DNA of 64,000 bases from Duodenibacillus sp964509205. GTDB taxonomy: Bacteria; Pseudomonadota; Gammaproteobacteria; Burkholderiales; Burkholderiaceae_F. The notes below the pieces were generated by a model. That model was not told the DNA's origin and searched no databases. It worked only from the letters and a program-made list of their open reading frames with translations. The stretch is from contig CAZDVW010000008.1 of NCBI GenBank assembly GCA_964509205.1, positions 3,960-67,959 of the forward strand, in the 5' to 3' direction. Position 1 is the stretch's first letter. Every line of letters starts with the position of its first letter. A program made the translations under genes and the position numbers. Shown here piece by piece: positions 1 to 9,345 of the stretch.

Positions 1-3000
1 CTGCAGACAGAGAATTCGATCTTGGGGCAATTTCGATGTCGGCTGTTGCCGCCGAAGGTGCTGCCGGAGGCAATGGCGGACAAGGCGGCAACGGCGCGGC
101 CGGCGGTGACGGAGCTCAAGGAGCCGATGGCGGCGACGGCGGTACCGGAGGTCAGGGTCAGAACGGAGGCAACGGCGGCGACGGCTATCTTGGTGCTGCT
201 GTGGGTTCTGTTTGGAACTCAAAGGACAATCTTGTTCTGACCAGTGGTAATGCAGGTACAGGACAGCTGGGCGGCAACGGCGGAATGGGCGGCAACGGCG
301 GTCGAGGTCAGGACGGCGGCAACGGCGGCAAAGGTGCGGATGGCGCCGCTGGCGGCGCGGGTCAGCAAGGAACAACGGGCGGTCGCTCCGAAGCTCTTGG
401 CATTCAATTTTCAAATGCAGGGGCTAAGATTGCCACAAGACAGTTGACCGTGACGGCACAAGGCGGCACGGGCGGCACAGGCGGCAACGGTGCTGCGGGA
501 GGTTTCGGCGGCAAAGGAGGCAAGGGCGCACTCGGCGGCGATGTCGGGAAGGTTGGTTCAGGCGGCGCAGGTGGTTTAGGCGGGTACGACGGGAAACAAT
601 GGGAACACTATGTCTATATTCCTGGTATTTCTTCCAACTGGAAAACAGGTGGTTTTTCTACCACGGAACTTTCTTCTGGAACTATTAATGACGCTTCAGA
701 CATTTTGGCATATATTAACAATAGTTCTAGCTGGAGACTGACAGGCGGAACAACCCGGCAAGCATCCGGTTCATCCGGCAGTTCGGGGTCGACTGGAAAA
801 ACCGCCAGCGGAGGCTATATCTATACGGGGTCTGCGACTACCCGTGAACGGTTGCAGGAACTCGGATACATCGGCAAGGACGGAGAGGACGGCGAAGGCG
901 GTTCTGTCGGGATGTTTGGTGAGAGCGGCAAGGGCGGCGACGGCGGAGATGCTTCAGCGTTCGGCGCCCAAGCATCGGGCAGCTCCGCTTTAACCTTGGC
1001 GGCAGATGAGATCACTGTGTCGGCAGCCGGCGGCGACGGAGCGCGCGGCGGCGAATTGGCCGATCAGGATCTCTCAGCATACGGAGTCGCTTCCGGCATT
1101 GCTTGGTTCCAGTCGGAAGGCAAGGTGGATGCCAACAACAAGACCGGCATTGCACGCGAGATTACCGACGCAATAAAAGATAAGATCCTCGGCGAAAGCG
1201 GCAAAGGAGGATCAGTTGATGCGATCGGTCTTATGACGGATCTAACCGCCACAGCCGACTTGACCGTAAAAAATATCTCTGTGAGTGCCAAAGCGGGTTC
1301 CGGACAGGCGGCTTATTCCGTTAACAAGACCTTCTATACAGCTCTTCAGTATGACGCAGCATCGGATACGTATACGGCCACGGATGCTGTGGATGTTGAG
1401 GGACAGGCTGAAGCGTCGGACAACGGCGACAGTGCCGTGGCCTATGGTCTGCGCAACGAAGGGGGTTCGACGAATCTCACGAGCACTTCCGGATTGACGA
1501 TGCGTGTTGCAGCGAGCAACGCCAAGATCACGAATGAAGCGGTGGGCTTTCATGTTCGGCCGAACTCGCGCGTCACGCAGACTGTTGCGGGTGATTTCTC
1601 TCTTGAGGTAACGGCCGATGGTACAAACGAGAAAGTCGGTGCCGCAGCAGGCGCTTCGACGAGTGTTGTCGGCGAGCGAGCCAGTGCCACTGGATTCCGG
1701 ATGCGCTCCGGCTCTTATGAGGGCAATGTCAACGGGGCGGTTGACATTGCTGTTTCATCCGCGAATGCCGGCAGTACCAGTGCAACAGCGATTGATGCGG
1801 GCGTGGATGGGGAGGCTAACACAACCTTCCGTCTTACAAGCACGGGCGATATGTCCGTGACGGCTGAGGCCAGCGGGGCGGATGCGTCGGCAATGGGTCT
1901 CAGTGCCGCTACCGTCAAGAGCGCTGTGCTGGAAGCCGGCGGCAATTTGACGGTAAGCAATGTTCGATCCGAGGGCTCAATTGTTGAACTAAGGGGCGGC
2001 AAGGATGCGGCCGCACAGACGGCCTCGAGCCTTGGCAACGTTGAAGTGACCGATGCGGGTTCAACCGTAGCTTCTAAACTCACGCTCGGAGGCAACACCG
2101 TCTTTACGTTTGCCAAACTTCTGGTTGAGGCCAAAGCGTGGCTTGATGTGGAAGACAAGGCAACGGTGGATCTGACCAATAACTCCGATAATCTCTCCTT
2201 AGCCGGAACGGTCAGCAACGAAGGGACGGTGCTTTTTCATGAAGTGACGATCGGCAGCACGCTTCGCAACGGTGCGCAGTCAAGCGCCGAGTGGAATGAT
2301 GCTGCGCGTCTTGCTGCCGTCACAGAAGGCAACGTCAATACGGGCAAAGGCGAGATTCGAGCCAGTGTCCTCAAAGTGACGGACGGAGGAAAGTTCCTGA
2401 ACGGCGCCACGGCCAACATCAGGGACTTGGAACTCAGCGCCGGAGCGGTAATTGCTAATACGAGCAAAGGCATACTCAATCACATCGGTTTGGGCAATGG
2501 GAATAACTTTACTTGGGATCGCACCTTTGTGAACGAAGGCGTCTACAACGCCGCAGGCAATGAGACGTACTTCTCCGAGAACAGGCCCGAGGGCGATGCC
2601 GTCGAATATATTGATGTAAGCGGTGCGGATGCACGGCTCGGCAACACAGGCGTTGCGCTCTATAAAAACGTCAATGTGATGGTCGGAGCACAGCTCGACA
2701 ACGGCCTGAATGCAGAAGGCAATACATCGGCGCTGACGGCTCAATTGAATGATGTGTCGCGTCAAAACGGCGTGACGCTGCCGACGAAGGCCGTGGAAAG
2801 CGGCGAGAAACTGGATCTTTCGGGAACCTGGAAGAACGCCGCGATATCGGGATGGAATTCCGCCGAGATCAAAACGGGGGCAACCGCACAGCTCGGTGTT
2901 GCAGGAGCCGAGTCAGAAACGCTCATCAGCGACTCGTTAAAGATCAGGAACGGCACTCTGACGACGGCCTCTGATGCGCTCTTGAAGGTGAGCAGCACAT

Positions 3001-6000
3001 CCAATCTCGGGGGCGACGCTGTTTTGGAATTTAACGGCGGACAGTTGACGAACAACGGCACGATATTGGCCGACAAGGTGATTGTCAACGAGGTGGGATT
3101 GACGAACAACGGCACGATGGTGACGGGAGCCTGGGGCGAGCGGATGTATGCGCGCCAGAACGCCGCGAGTGCGGCGGCTCAGACCGCACGCCTGAGCAGT
3201 GCCGAGGCAAGTCTTAAAGCCGCCAAAGGCGAAGGGACAACGGCATCGTTGCTGGGATTGCTCCCATCCGAGGCCATGGACACGCCGGAAAGTACGGGTC
3301 TTAATGCGATTGCCGATGATGAATTCTCAGCGCAGTGGCTAAGCGGTACACATACGGTCAGCAGTGAGGATTTTGACGCGAGCATCCGCAACACGGCCGA
3401 CGTGACGGTGACAGACAGCGGATCGGTTTGGGCGCAGTATTGGAAAGCCGACGGAAACGTGACCAATGCGGGAACGATCAATTTGATTAATCTGACAGCC
3501 GACGAAGAGTCTCAGATGAGCCTTGCCGGCGGCAAGACCCTGACGAACACCGGAACGCTCTACGCCGAAGGGCTGTTGGTTGTGAATCAGGGAGCGACGC
3601 TGACGGGATCGGGCACGTTCTCGTTTGGTGCCGATGTCGGTCATGCCGGCCAAGCACAGCTCGTCAACAAGGGCACGATTGAGTTTACCGGAACGACGGC
3701 CGAGAAACTGACGAATGCCGAAGACTTTACTTACTATCACGACGGCGGCACGATCACGTCCAACACGGGAGCGGGCTGGTTTAAGAAAGCGACGATTGTC
3801 GTCAACAGCGGCACGCTCGATCTGACGACAACCGGCGGGAAGATTTTGCAGGCAGACAACGCTTCGGCGGCTGATTCGACCGGCACGCTTGGTGCGAACA
3901 ACACGTATCTCATCGGCACCGGCTCGCCCAATCCGACGATCGAAGACAGCGCCAATAATACGGCGGCAACGATTTCGGGCATGGCCACCGTCAAGGTGGA
4001 CAAACTGGGCGATGGCTCGACATCGTCCGTGACGGTCATCTCGGGCGGCATTCTCTCCGTCGGAGGAGCGGGCGACAGGACCAAGAATGCCCTCAAACTG
4101 ACAAGCGATGCTCAGCTCCGGCTCGAGGGCGGTTTCTTGCAGACGGACATCTATGAAATCTTTGAGGATCTGAGAACCGAAGCGATTCGGATCCCGGCCA
4201 CGAGTCCCGAAGACGGCACGACGCAGATCACGACTGAAGTGCTGACCTCCACGAATGTCGGCAGCATTCATCAGGATATCCTGAACCATAAGGACAGTTT
4301 TGTAAGCGGCGGCCTGATCTTTGATAATCCGGATTTGACCTTCTCGACATCGCTCATTACCAGTGCCATGAATGCTCTGAGCAGTGCGGATATCACGGGT
4401 CTTGAGTTGCACTTTATCGGCACGAGTGCCAGAGACTTTACGGTTGATGAAGCGAACCTCCTCAAGTCGGAGCAGGAGCGTATCACCGGCTCGGCGGTGA
4501 TGGATCCGGGCGTTGTGCTCGACACGACAACGTTGGTCAATACCGTCGGGGGTACGGCAACGGATCGTCTGACGATCGGCACGAGCACGACGAACAACAG
4601 CGTGGATCTCTCGATCGGCTTTAAGAATATCAGCAAGGCTTCAGGCGTAGACGTCAACAACAACAGGACGCTTGTGCTGTTGGGAAATGACGTTGCAACA
4701 GAAGGCGCCATTAAAGAGCGCGCCGATGCCGATAAGTTGCTCGCGGATGCAACGGACGGCGGCGACGTTACCGTAAGCGAAGGTAAGTTGGAGTTGGGCA
4801 GTTTCGGCACTGCGAGTCGAAAGCAGGGCTGGGTTAATGCGGTTACGACCGAGACGGCCGGAGCGCTGGTTGTGAAAAACGGCGACTACGCGATCAACAA
4901 CCTGACAAACAAGGGAACGGCCAACATCACGACGGGCGGCGCCCTGCACGTGTCGAACTATACGGATACGGCAGATGCAGCGCTTACGAACGATGAACAA
5001 CTCATCTTTGACGTCAAGACCGGAGAAACGGCGGCACCGACGGCCACTGTTGCCGGGACGCTCACGAACAACAAGTTGCTCAATGCTGCAGCGGTCGATG
5101 CATTCACTGTGACGGGAACGCTCACGAATGCGGCCAATGCCTCTTCACCGACGACAATGGCTGAGTTTAAGAACCTGACAATTGACGGAGAGGGGGTTGT
5201 AAGGAATACGGCCGAAGGGAGTGCACAAGCTCAGCTTAGGGTCTCGAACCTGTTGAAAACCACGGGCGGCCGATTTGAGAACACGGGTGTGGCGACAGTG
5301 GAATCGCTTTTGGCCGAATCCGGAAGTGTGCTTAACGGGACGGCCGACGGCACGGAATCGACGGCTCGGCTCGTGGCCAGACGCGCCTCTGTGGAAAGCG
5401 GGGCTTCTCTGACGAATCAGACGGGAGCACTCTTTAGAGTGGGAACGGACGCCACGGAAGGAGAGACGGACTGGAGCGAGACGGAACTGAGTACCGAAAC
5501 CGACGACTTTACGATCGAGGGAACGGTGACGAACACCGGAACCTTGGATGCGACAAGGGCAGGAGCGACGCAGGCCGTCGGCACAATGACCAACAGCGGC
5601 ACGGCTCTCTTTGACGATCTGACCGTAACGGGAGAAGTGACCGTGACGGCCGATGGCATCGATCGGGGCGATATTCTTGACATTGCTGCCGACGGTGAAT
5701 ACGTTAACGCCGGCACCTCGCGTTGGAATGCACTGCAGACGGCGGGAGAAGACGGAAAAGTAACGCAGATCGTCAACAGCGGCCTGCAGATGATCGGTTT
5801 AGAGAGTCAAACCAAAGAAGAGAACGTCACGGCATCCGAGTCGTACTTTACGCTGGGAGTAAACACGACGTATCAAAACAGCGGGACGCTTAACTTAGAA
5901 AAGGCGGGCAACGCCAACGTAGCCGGAACACTGTCCAATACGGGAATTGCACAGTACGATGATCTTCGCATTGAATCGGGCGGCCTGCTCGACAATGGCG

Positions 6001-7967
6001 GACGCGAAGCGGGCGATCAGCTCTCTGTCGGCGGAACCTGGCAGAGTGCGGGCACATCGGCCTTTAATGCGGTCACGGTGGATGAAGACGCTGAGGCTCT
6101 TTTGTCGGGGACGACTGAAATCGGCACGGCAAGGGTTGCCGGCATGATGACGGTTTCAGGCGGCACGACGGCGGTGACCGATTACATCAGCGAAGGCGGA
6201 ATGCTTCGTGTTACGGGCGGTTTGACAACCATTGCGAACTCCCTGGAATTGAGCAGAGGCAGTACGTTGTATGCAATGGGCGATTCCGATGCCGTTGAGG
6301 AGACGGCAGGAAAGCTTCTGATTACAAGCACGGCGCTCAATAACCCGCTTCAGAACGGCCTGATCGGTGTGAGTATGGGAGGCGAATTGGGACTGGGTGA
6401 CGGCTCTTTGGAACTGGGAGACGCCGTAGGACTCGTGAGAACAAGCGGCAAATCCCGCGTGACGGTGACGGATACGACGGTGAAGTTGGAGTCGACGGCT
6501 CTTGGGGTTGGTTCGCAGGATCGGGCACTGACGTCGGGCTCGGCCGCATTCGGCAGCGACAGCGTCACGCTTGTGGCAGCCGGACGACTCTTGAGAGGAC
6601 AGGATACGGCGGCCTTCGAAGGAACGGGCAGTCTCACGGTGAAAGAAGGAGCGACGCTCGTTCTGACGGGCTTGACGGAATCGGGCGACTACTTGATTGC
6701 ACGAGGCTTTACCTTAGACGGCATCGAGGGGTGGAACACAAGCGATACGCTTTATGCGTTGCCGAGCGATGCGTCGGGTTTGGGCTATGTCCTGACGCTT
6801 CTTGAACCGACAGGCGACGAGATCTGGGTCGGAGCCCGCTACGAAGACATCGGCGCCGTCTATCCCGACATCGCGATTCCCAACATCACGAACGATGCGT
6901 TAAACGAGAGCGATTCGGAGGCAGCCGGCGACAAGTTCATCACTGATACCTTAAGAGATCCGACGCTCACGAACCGTCAAAAGACGACAATCATCAACTC
7001 GGTGATGGAAATCGGCTACGCAGCAGGAACGGCCGCTGCAGCGCTCTCGAACATGAAGACGGTTGCCGACTCTGTCGGAAACCGGATGAGTTTGGATGTG
7101 GACAACAGTGACAAGCTCTCGGAGTCGCTCTGGATTGATGTTCTGACGAACAAGGGCAAAGCGACGCGCTATGAAGCCAAGGGCAAGATGATCGGAGGCT
7201 ATTCGAACAATGCCTACGGCTTTGTCACAGGCATTGACCACAGGGATTGGGCGCACAGCACGAAGGTCGGAGCGGCAATCAGCATGATGCGCGGTTCGAC
7301 CGAGTCGAGCGGCGACTATTCGCCGACCAAGGGTTCGTACGACAGCTGGGGCATGCACCTGTACGGAGCGTACACGCCGAGCGACCGGTTTAATGCCGAA
7401 TTCGATGTGGGCTTGATGCGCATGGATTCGGACGTGACGCAAACGATCGGCACGCAGAACTGGAAGTCGGCGGCAGCTGATAACGGCGCAACCGTGCTGA
7501 CGGCCGGGGTGAAGTTGGAGACCTCTGCCAAACAGGGACGCGTGACGGCAACGCCGTACGTGGGAGCGCGCTTTGTCTATGTCGAACAAGATCGCTTTAC
7601 AACCAAATTGGACGGCGAGAAGGCGTATGAGAACACGCCTGACAGTATTGCGCAGGTGTGGTTCCCGGCGGGCATTCGCGTCACGGGCGAAGTTGAGACC
7701 AGCACGGGGCTTACGGCACGTCCGAGCATTGATGTGTCGATGACGCCGATTTTCGGCAACAAGACCAACAAGACGACGGTAGCGAATCACCGAGATGTCA
7801 AGGATACGGTTTGGGGCAAGGTGTCCGGAGACCTGATGGCAGGCGTCAAGGTCGGTCTTGAACTCGAAGGGCGCAACAAGACCTTTGGAATCCACTATGG
7901 GCTCACGGCAGGCGATGCGGGTCGCGTGGATCAGAGCATCAAGGCCGAGGCACGGATTCGTTTTTAA
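1..7967 (+). CDS. Giant autotransporter adhesin-like protein, 5' end missing
   Basis: Type Va secreted surface protein, at least 2650 residues. The frame is open to the left edge, so the first in-window ATG (36) is internal and the signal peptide lies outside. The N-terminal part (up to about residue 330) is built of Gly-Gly-Asn-Gly-Gly type repeats, interrupted by less repetitive stretches. A very long passenger follows, rich in Thr, Ser, Gly, Asn and Ala, with recurring short units such as LTNxGT and VTNTGT that suit a right-handed beta-helix. The last 280 or so residues (from about 2360) look like an autotransporter beta-barrel with alternating aromatic residues and a terminal ARIRF ending in Phe, as outer-membrane proteins do. 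Ligand and role are unknown; adhesion or biofilm is the family expectation. Long ORFs on the opposite strand here are composition shadows. Confidence 0.9.
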   Translation, partial: ADREFDLGAISMSAVAAEGAAGGNGGQGGNGAAGGDGAQGADGGDGGTGGQGQNGGNGGDGYLGAAVGSVWNSKDNLVLTSGNAGTGQLGGNGGMGGNGGRGQDGGNGGKGADGAAGGAGQQGTTGGRSEALGIQFSNAGAKIATRQLTVTAQGGTGGTGGNGAAGGFGGKGGKGALGGDVGKVGSGGAGGLGGYDGKQWEHYVYIPGISSNWKTGGFSTTELSSGTINDASDILAYINNSSSWRLTGGTTRQASGSSGSSGSTGKTASGGYIYTGSATTRERLQELGYIGKDGEDGEGGSVGMFGESGKGGDGGDASAFGAQASGSSALTLAADEITVSAAGGDGARGGELADQDLSAYGVASGIAWFQSEGKVDANNKTGIAREITDAIKDKILGESGKGGSVDAIGLMTDLTATADLTVKNISVSAKAGSGQAAYSVNKTFYTALQYDAASDTYTATDAVDVEGQAEASDNGDSAVAYGLRNEGGSTNLTSTSGLTMRVAASNAKITNEAVGFHVRPNSRVTQTVAGDFSLEVTADGTNEKVGAAAGASTSVVGERASATGFRMRSGSYEGNVNGAVDIAVSSANAGSTSATAIDAGVDGEANTTFRLTSTGDMSVTAEASGADASAMGLSAATVKSAVLEAGGNLTVSNVRSEGSIVELRGGKDAAAQTASSLGNVEVTDAGSTVASKLTLGGNTVFTFAKLLVEAKAWLDVEDKATVDLTNNSDNLSLAGTVSNEGTVLFHEVTIGSTLRNGAQSSAEWNDAARLAAVTEGNVNTGKGEIRASVLKVTDGGKFLNGATANIRDLELSAGAVIANTSKGILNHIGLGNGNNFTWDRTFVNEGVYNAAGNETYFSENRPEGDAVEYIDVSGADARLGNTGVALYKNVNVMVGAQLDNGLNAEGNTSALTAQLNDVSRQNGVTLPTKAVESGEKLDLSGTWKNAAISGWNSAEIKTGATAQLGVAGAESETLISDSLKIRNGTLTTASDALLKVSSTSNLGGDAVLEFNGGQLTNNGTILADKVIVNEVGLTNNGTMVTGAWGERMYARQNAASAAAQTARLSSAEASLKAAKGEGTTASLLGLLPSEAMDTPESTGLNAIADDEFSAQWLSGTHTVSSEDFDASIRNTADVTVTDSGSVWAQYWKADGNVTNAGTINLINLTADEESQMSLAGGKTLTNTGTLYAEGLLVVNQGATLTGSGTFSFGADVGHAGQAQLVNKGTIEFTGTTAEKLTNAEDFTYYHDGGTITSNTGAGWFKKATIVVNSGTLDLTTTGGKILQADNASAADSTGTLGANNTYLIGTGSPNPTIEDSANNTAATISGMATVKVDKLGDGSTSSVTVISGGILSVGGAGDRTKNALKLTSDAQLRLEGGFLQTDIYEIFEDLRTEAIRIPATSPEDGTTQITTEVLTSTNVGSIHQDILNHKDSFVSGGLIFDNPDLTFSTSLITSAMNALSSADITGLELHFIGTSARDFTVDEANLLKSEQERITGSAVMDPGVVLDTTTLVNTVGGTATDRLTIGTSTTNNSVDLSIGFKNISKASGVDVNNNRTLVLLGNDVATEGAIKERADADKLLADATDGGDVTVSEGKLELGSFGTASRKQGWVNAVTTETAGALVVKNGDYAINNLTNKGTANITTGGALHVSNYTDTADAALTNDEQLIFDVKTGETAAPTATVAGTLTNNKLLNAAAVDAFTVTGTLTNAANASSPTTMAEFKNLTIDGEGVVRNTAEGSAQAQLRVSNLLKTTGGRFENTGVATVESLLAESGSVLNGTADGTESTARLVARRASVESGASLTNQTGALFRVGTDATEGETDWSETELSTETDDFTIEGTVTNTGTLDATRAGATQAVGTMTNSGTALFDDLTVTGEVTVTADGIDRGDILDIAADGEYVNAGTSRWNALQTAGEDGKVTQIVNSGLQMIGLESQTKEENVTASESYFTLGVNTTYQNSGTLNLEKAGNANVAGTLSNTGIAQYDDLRIESGGLLDNGGREAGDQLSVGGTWQSAGTSAFNAVTVDEDAEALLSGTTEIGTARVAGMMTVSGGTTAVTDYISEGGMLRVTGGLTTIANSLELSRGSTLYAMGDSDAVEETAGKLLITSTALNNPLQNGLIGVSMGGELGLGDGSLELGDAVGLVRTSGKSRVTVTDTTVKLESTALGVGSQDRALTSGSAAFGSDSVTLVAAGRLLRGQDTAAFEGTGSLTVKEGATLVLTGLTESGDYLIARGFTLDGIEGWNTSDTLYALPSDASGLGYVLTLLEPTGDEIWVGARYEDIGAVYPDIAIPNITNDALNESDSEAAGDKFITDTLRDPTLTNRQKTTIINSVMEIGYAAGTAAAALSNMKTVADSVGNRMSLDVDNSDKLSESLWIDVLTNKGKATRYEAKGKMIGGYSNNAYGFVTGIDHRDWAHSTKVGAAISMMRGSTESSGDYSPTKGSYDSWGMHLYGAYTPSDRFNAEFDVGLMRMDSDVTQTIGTQNWKSAAADNGATVLTAGVKLETSAKQGRVTATPYVGARFVYVEQDRFTTKLDGEKAYENTPDSIAQVWFPAGIRVTGEVETSTGLTARPSIDVSMTPIFGNKTNKTTVANHRDVKDTVWGKVSGDLMAGVKVGLELEGRNKTFGIHYGLTAGDAGRVDQSIKAEARIRF

Positions 7968-8040
7968 ATCGAATGGTGAACCAATGCACCTTAAGGAGGA
8001 AAAGAAGAGTTTAAGAAAGAAAACGCGTTGACAAGAAAAG

Positions 8041-8179
8041 AAAGTGACCGCAGGCCGCGGACTGGGCCGGAAGCGAACGCGATTTCCGAGCAGGAAACAA
8101 ACTACTCCCTTTCTGCTCATCCCCGGAAATCGAAAAAATCCCATCGCAACCGACCCAGTCCGCGGCCTGCGGTCACTTT
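8041..8179. repeat. Long inverted-repeat element, 26-bp perfect arms
   Basis: Positions 8041-8066 and 8154-8179 are exact reverse complements over 26 bp. The arms start AAAGTGACCGC and contain the palindromic core CCGCGG. A second, shorter inverted pair lies inside (8080-8088 CGATTTCCG with 8124-8132 CGGAAATCG), and GAGCAGGAAA / TTTCTGCTC is nearly paired, so the whole 139 bp could fold into one interrupted hairpin. It lacks a T-run and is far longer than a normal terminator. A dispersed repeat or MITE/REP-like element is the best guess. Confidence 0.6.
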
Positions 8180-8304
8180 TGACACGAAACGAGTTTGCAT
8201 GCGGGAGGCTGTCGGTGTTTTCAGCAGGTTGCCCGCCGAGGATACATCAGGAAAGACAGAAAGAAAAGGATGAAGCAATCTTTCAGTTAAAGGGGAGAAA
8301 AGAA

Positions 8305-8338
8305 GGAGAATTAACTGCCGCACGGAAGTTAATTCTCC
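8305..8338 (-). terminator. Hairpin terminator behind the 8351-8740 gene
   Basis: Perfect 12-bp stem (GGAGAATTAACT with AGTTAATTCTCC) and a 10-nt loop. On the minus strand it is followed by a pyrimidine-rich TTCTTTTCTCCCC. It lies 12 nt past the stop of the minus-strand gene. Confidence 0.6.
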
Positions 8339-8350
8339 GAAACTTAAAGA

Positions 8351-8740
8351 TCAAGGCATTTGGATCGGGGAGTTTCCCGATGTCGGCGGAACCCCGAAAC
8401 CCGGAGTTCCCGGTGTGACGATTTTTGTGGCAGCTTCGCGACGCAGTTCCTGAATCTTTTCGATGGTCTTTTTGACGCCGGCCTTGGCAGATTCGCTGTA
8501 TTTTGCAACGGCTTCTTCAACCGTATCCGCATCAATTTCGAAGTTAATCGGCAGGGGACCCATCTGTGTCATGAGTTGAATTTCACCCGAAAAAATGGGC
8601 TTTCTGGATGGATCTGCAGAACCGTTTGCGAGAACGGGCGTCAGAATTCGAATGGTGCCCATTTTGCGATCTGTGAGAATTTCCTCGGAATACAGATCTG
8701 TTGCATCCATTTCGGCGTTGATTGAGTCCAGTTCAGACAT
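8351..8740 (-). CDS. Conserved-looking hypothetical protein
   Basis: Cytoplasmic-looking 129-residue protein of unknown function. The start is placed at the ATG reading MSELDS because AGGAG lies 7 nt upstream; an upstream TTG would add eight residues without a ribosome site. The N-terminal half is acidic. The middle (GEIQLMTQMGPLPINFEI) looks like beta strands, then a helix rich in Ala, Glu and Lys, and a Pro/Gly-rich tail. No signal peptide or membrane segment. It lies downstream of a universal stress protein on the same strand, 53 nt apart. I do not recognise a family. Confidence 0.7.
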   Translation of the reverse strand: MSELDSINAEMDATDLYSEEILTDRKMGTIRILTPVLANGSADPSRKPIFSGEIQLMTQMGPLPINFEIDADTVEEAVAKYSESAKAGVKKTIEKIQELRREAATKIVTPGTPGFGVPPTSGNSPIQMP

Positions 8741-8793
8741 TGTTTCTCCTAAAAATACAAGCAACGGCTACGATGCCGTTGAAATCAGTTTTC

Positions 8794-9228
8794 TTATCTG
8801 TAAACGATGACGGGCAGTTTGGAATAGGCTAAGACGCGTTGTGTTTCACTGCCGAGAATGAGCGCCATCAGGCCCTTGCGTCCGTGACTTGCCATAAAAA
8901 TGCAATCGCAGCCGCTTGCCGTTGCCGTTGCCATAATGGCTTCTGCCGGTGAGAAGTTTTTAACCGCCATTGTCGTTACGGGGACGTCGTATTCCTCAAC
9001 GATTCCTTGAGCTTCTGCCAGTCTGTCTTCGGCCATTGCCAGCATGCGTTCGTCGTAATCTTCAATGGATTCCGGACGGTATTCATTGATGGCGGCGTAG
9101 TTGTACGGTTCGATGACAGTCAAAAGAGTGATTTTCGCTCCGAGTGTTTTGGCAAAGAAAGCTGCTCCTTTTACTGCGGCAAGCGAGAGTTTTGACCCAT
9201 CAGTCGGAACCAAGAAGCTCTTGTACAT
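8794..9228 (-). CDS. Universal stress protein, UspA family
   Basis: 144 residues, the usual length of a single-domain UspA protein. It opens with MYKSFLVPTDGS, the family's first beta strand and Asp. Near the C-terminus it has SHGRKGLMALILGS, which fits the G-x2-G-x9-G-S nucleotide-binding motif, so it is probably an ATP-binding Usp. It ends with LAYSKLPVIVYR, the family's last strand. The expected role is survival under starvation or stress. The next upstream gene on this strand lies beyond a strong terminator (9292-9322), so it has its own promoter. Confidence 0.92.
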   Translation of the reverse strand: MYKSFLVPTDGSKLSLAAVKGAAFFAKTLGAKITLLTVIEPYNYAAINEYRPESIEDYDERMLAMAEDRLAEAQGIVEEYDVPVTTMAVKNFSPAEAIMATATASGCDCIFMASHGRKGLMALILGSETQRVLAYSKLPVIVYR

Positions 9229-9291
9229 AACGACCTCCCAAAAATTAGATTGGACGTTCTTATTTTAGGCTATGTCAGAGGGCGAAGTTAC

Positions 9292-9322
9292 AAAAAAGCG
9301 GGGAAATTTTTCCCCGCTTTTT
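9292..9322. terminator. Strong bidirectional terminator after the RND pump genes
   Basis: Nearly perfect hairpin with stem AAAGCGGGGAAA / TTTCCCCGCTTT, flanked by A and T runs on both sides. It lies 24 nt beyond the stop of the minus-strand pump gene and so ends that operon. Confidence 0.88.
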
Positions 9323-9345
9323 AGGTAGCCTTTGAGAGAAAAACG

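Larger units (their letters stand above)
7968..8350. other. Gene-free intergenic stretch with inverted repeats
   Basis: No credible gene between the autotransporter stop and the end of the next minus-strand gene. It holds two structures, listed separately: a long imperfect hairpin element with 26-bp perfect arms, and a terminator-like hairpin. Short ORFs here read through the repeat arms on both strands and are rich in Arg and Pro, as repeat-derived false ORFs often are. Confidence 0.6.

Noticed and set aside
3339..4412. 357-codon open frame on the minus strand inside the giant autotransporter
   Set aside because: Antisense to a clear coding frame with biased composition; no ribosome site, Arg-rich, no family pattern.
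6951..8144. 397-codon minus-strand frame over the autotransporter barrel
   Set aside because: Shadow of the barrel frame that ends in the inverted-repeat element; no protein-like pattern.
8028..8418. Overlapping plus-strand frames of 81 and 124 codons after the autotransporter
   Set aside because: They read through the inverted repeat and into the antisense of a better-supported gene; Arg/Pro-rich, no start signals.
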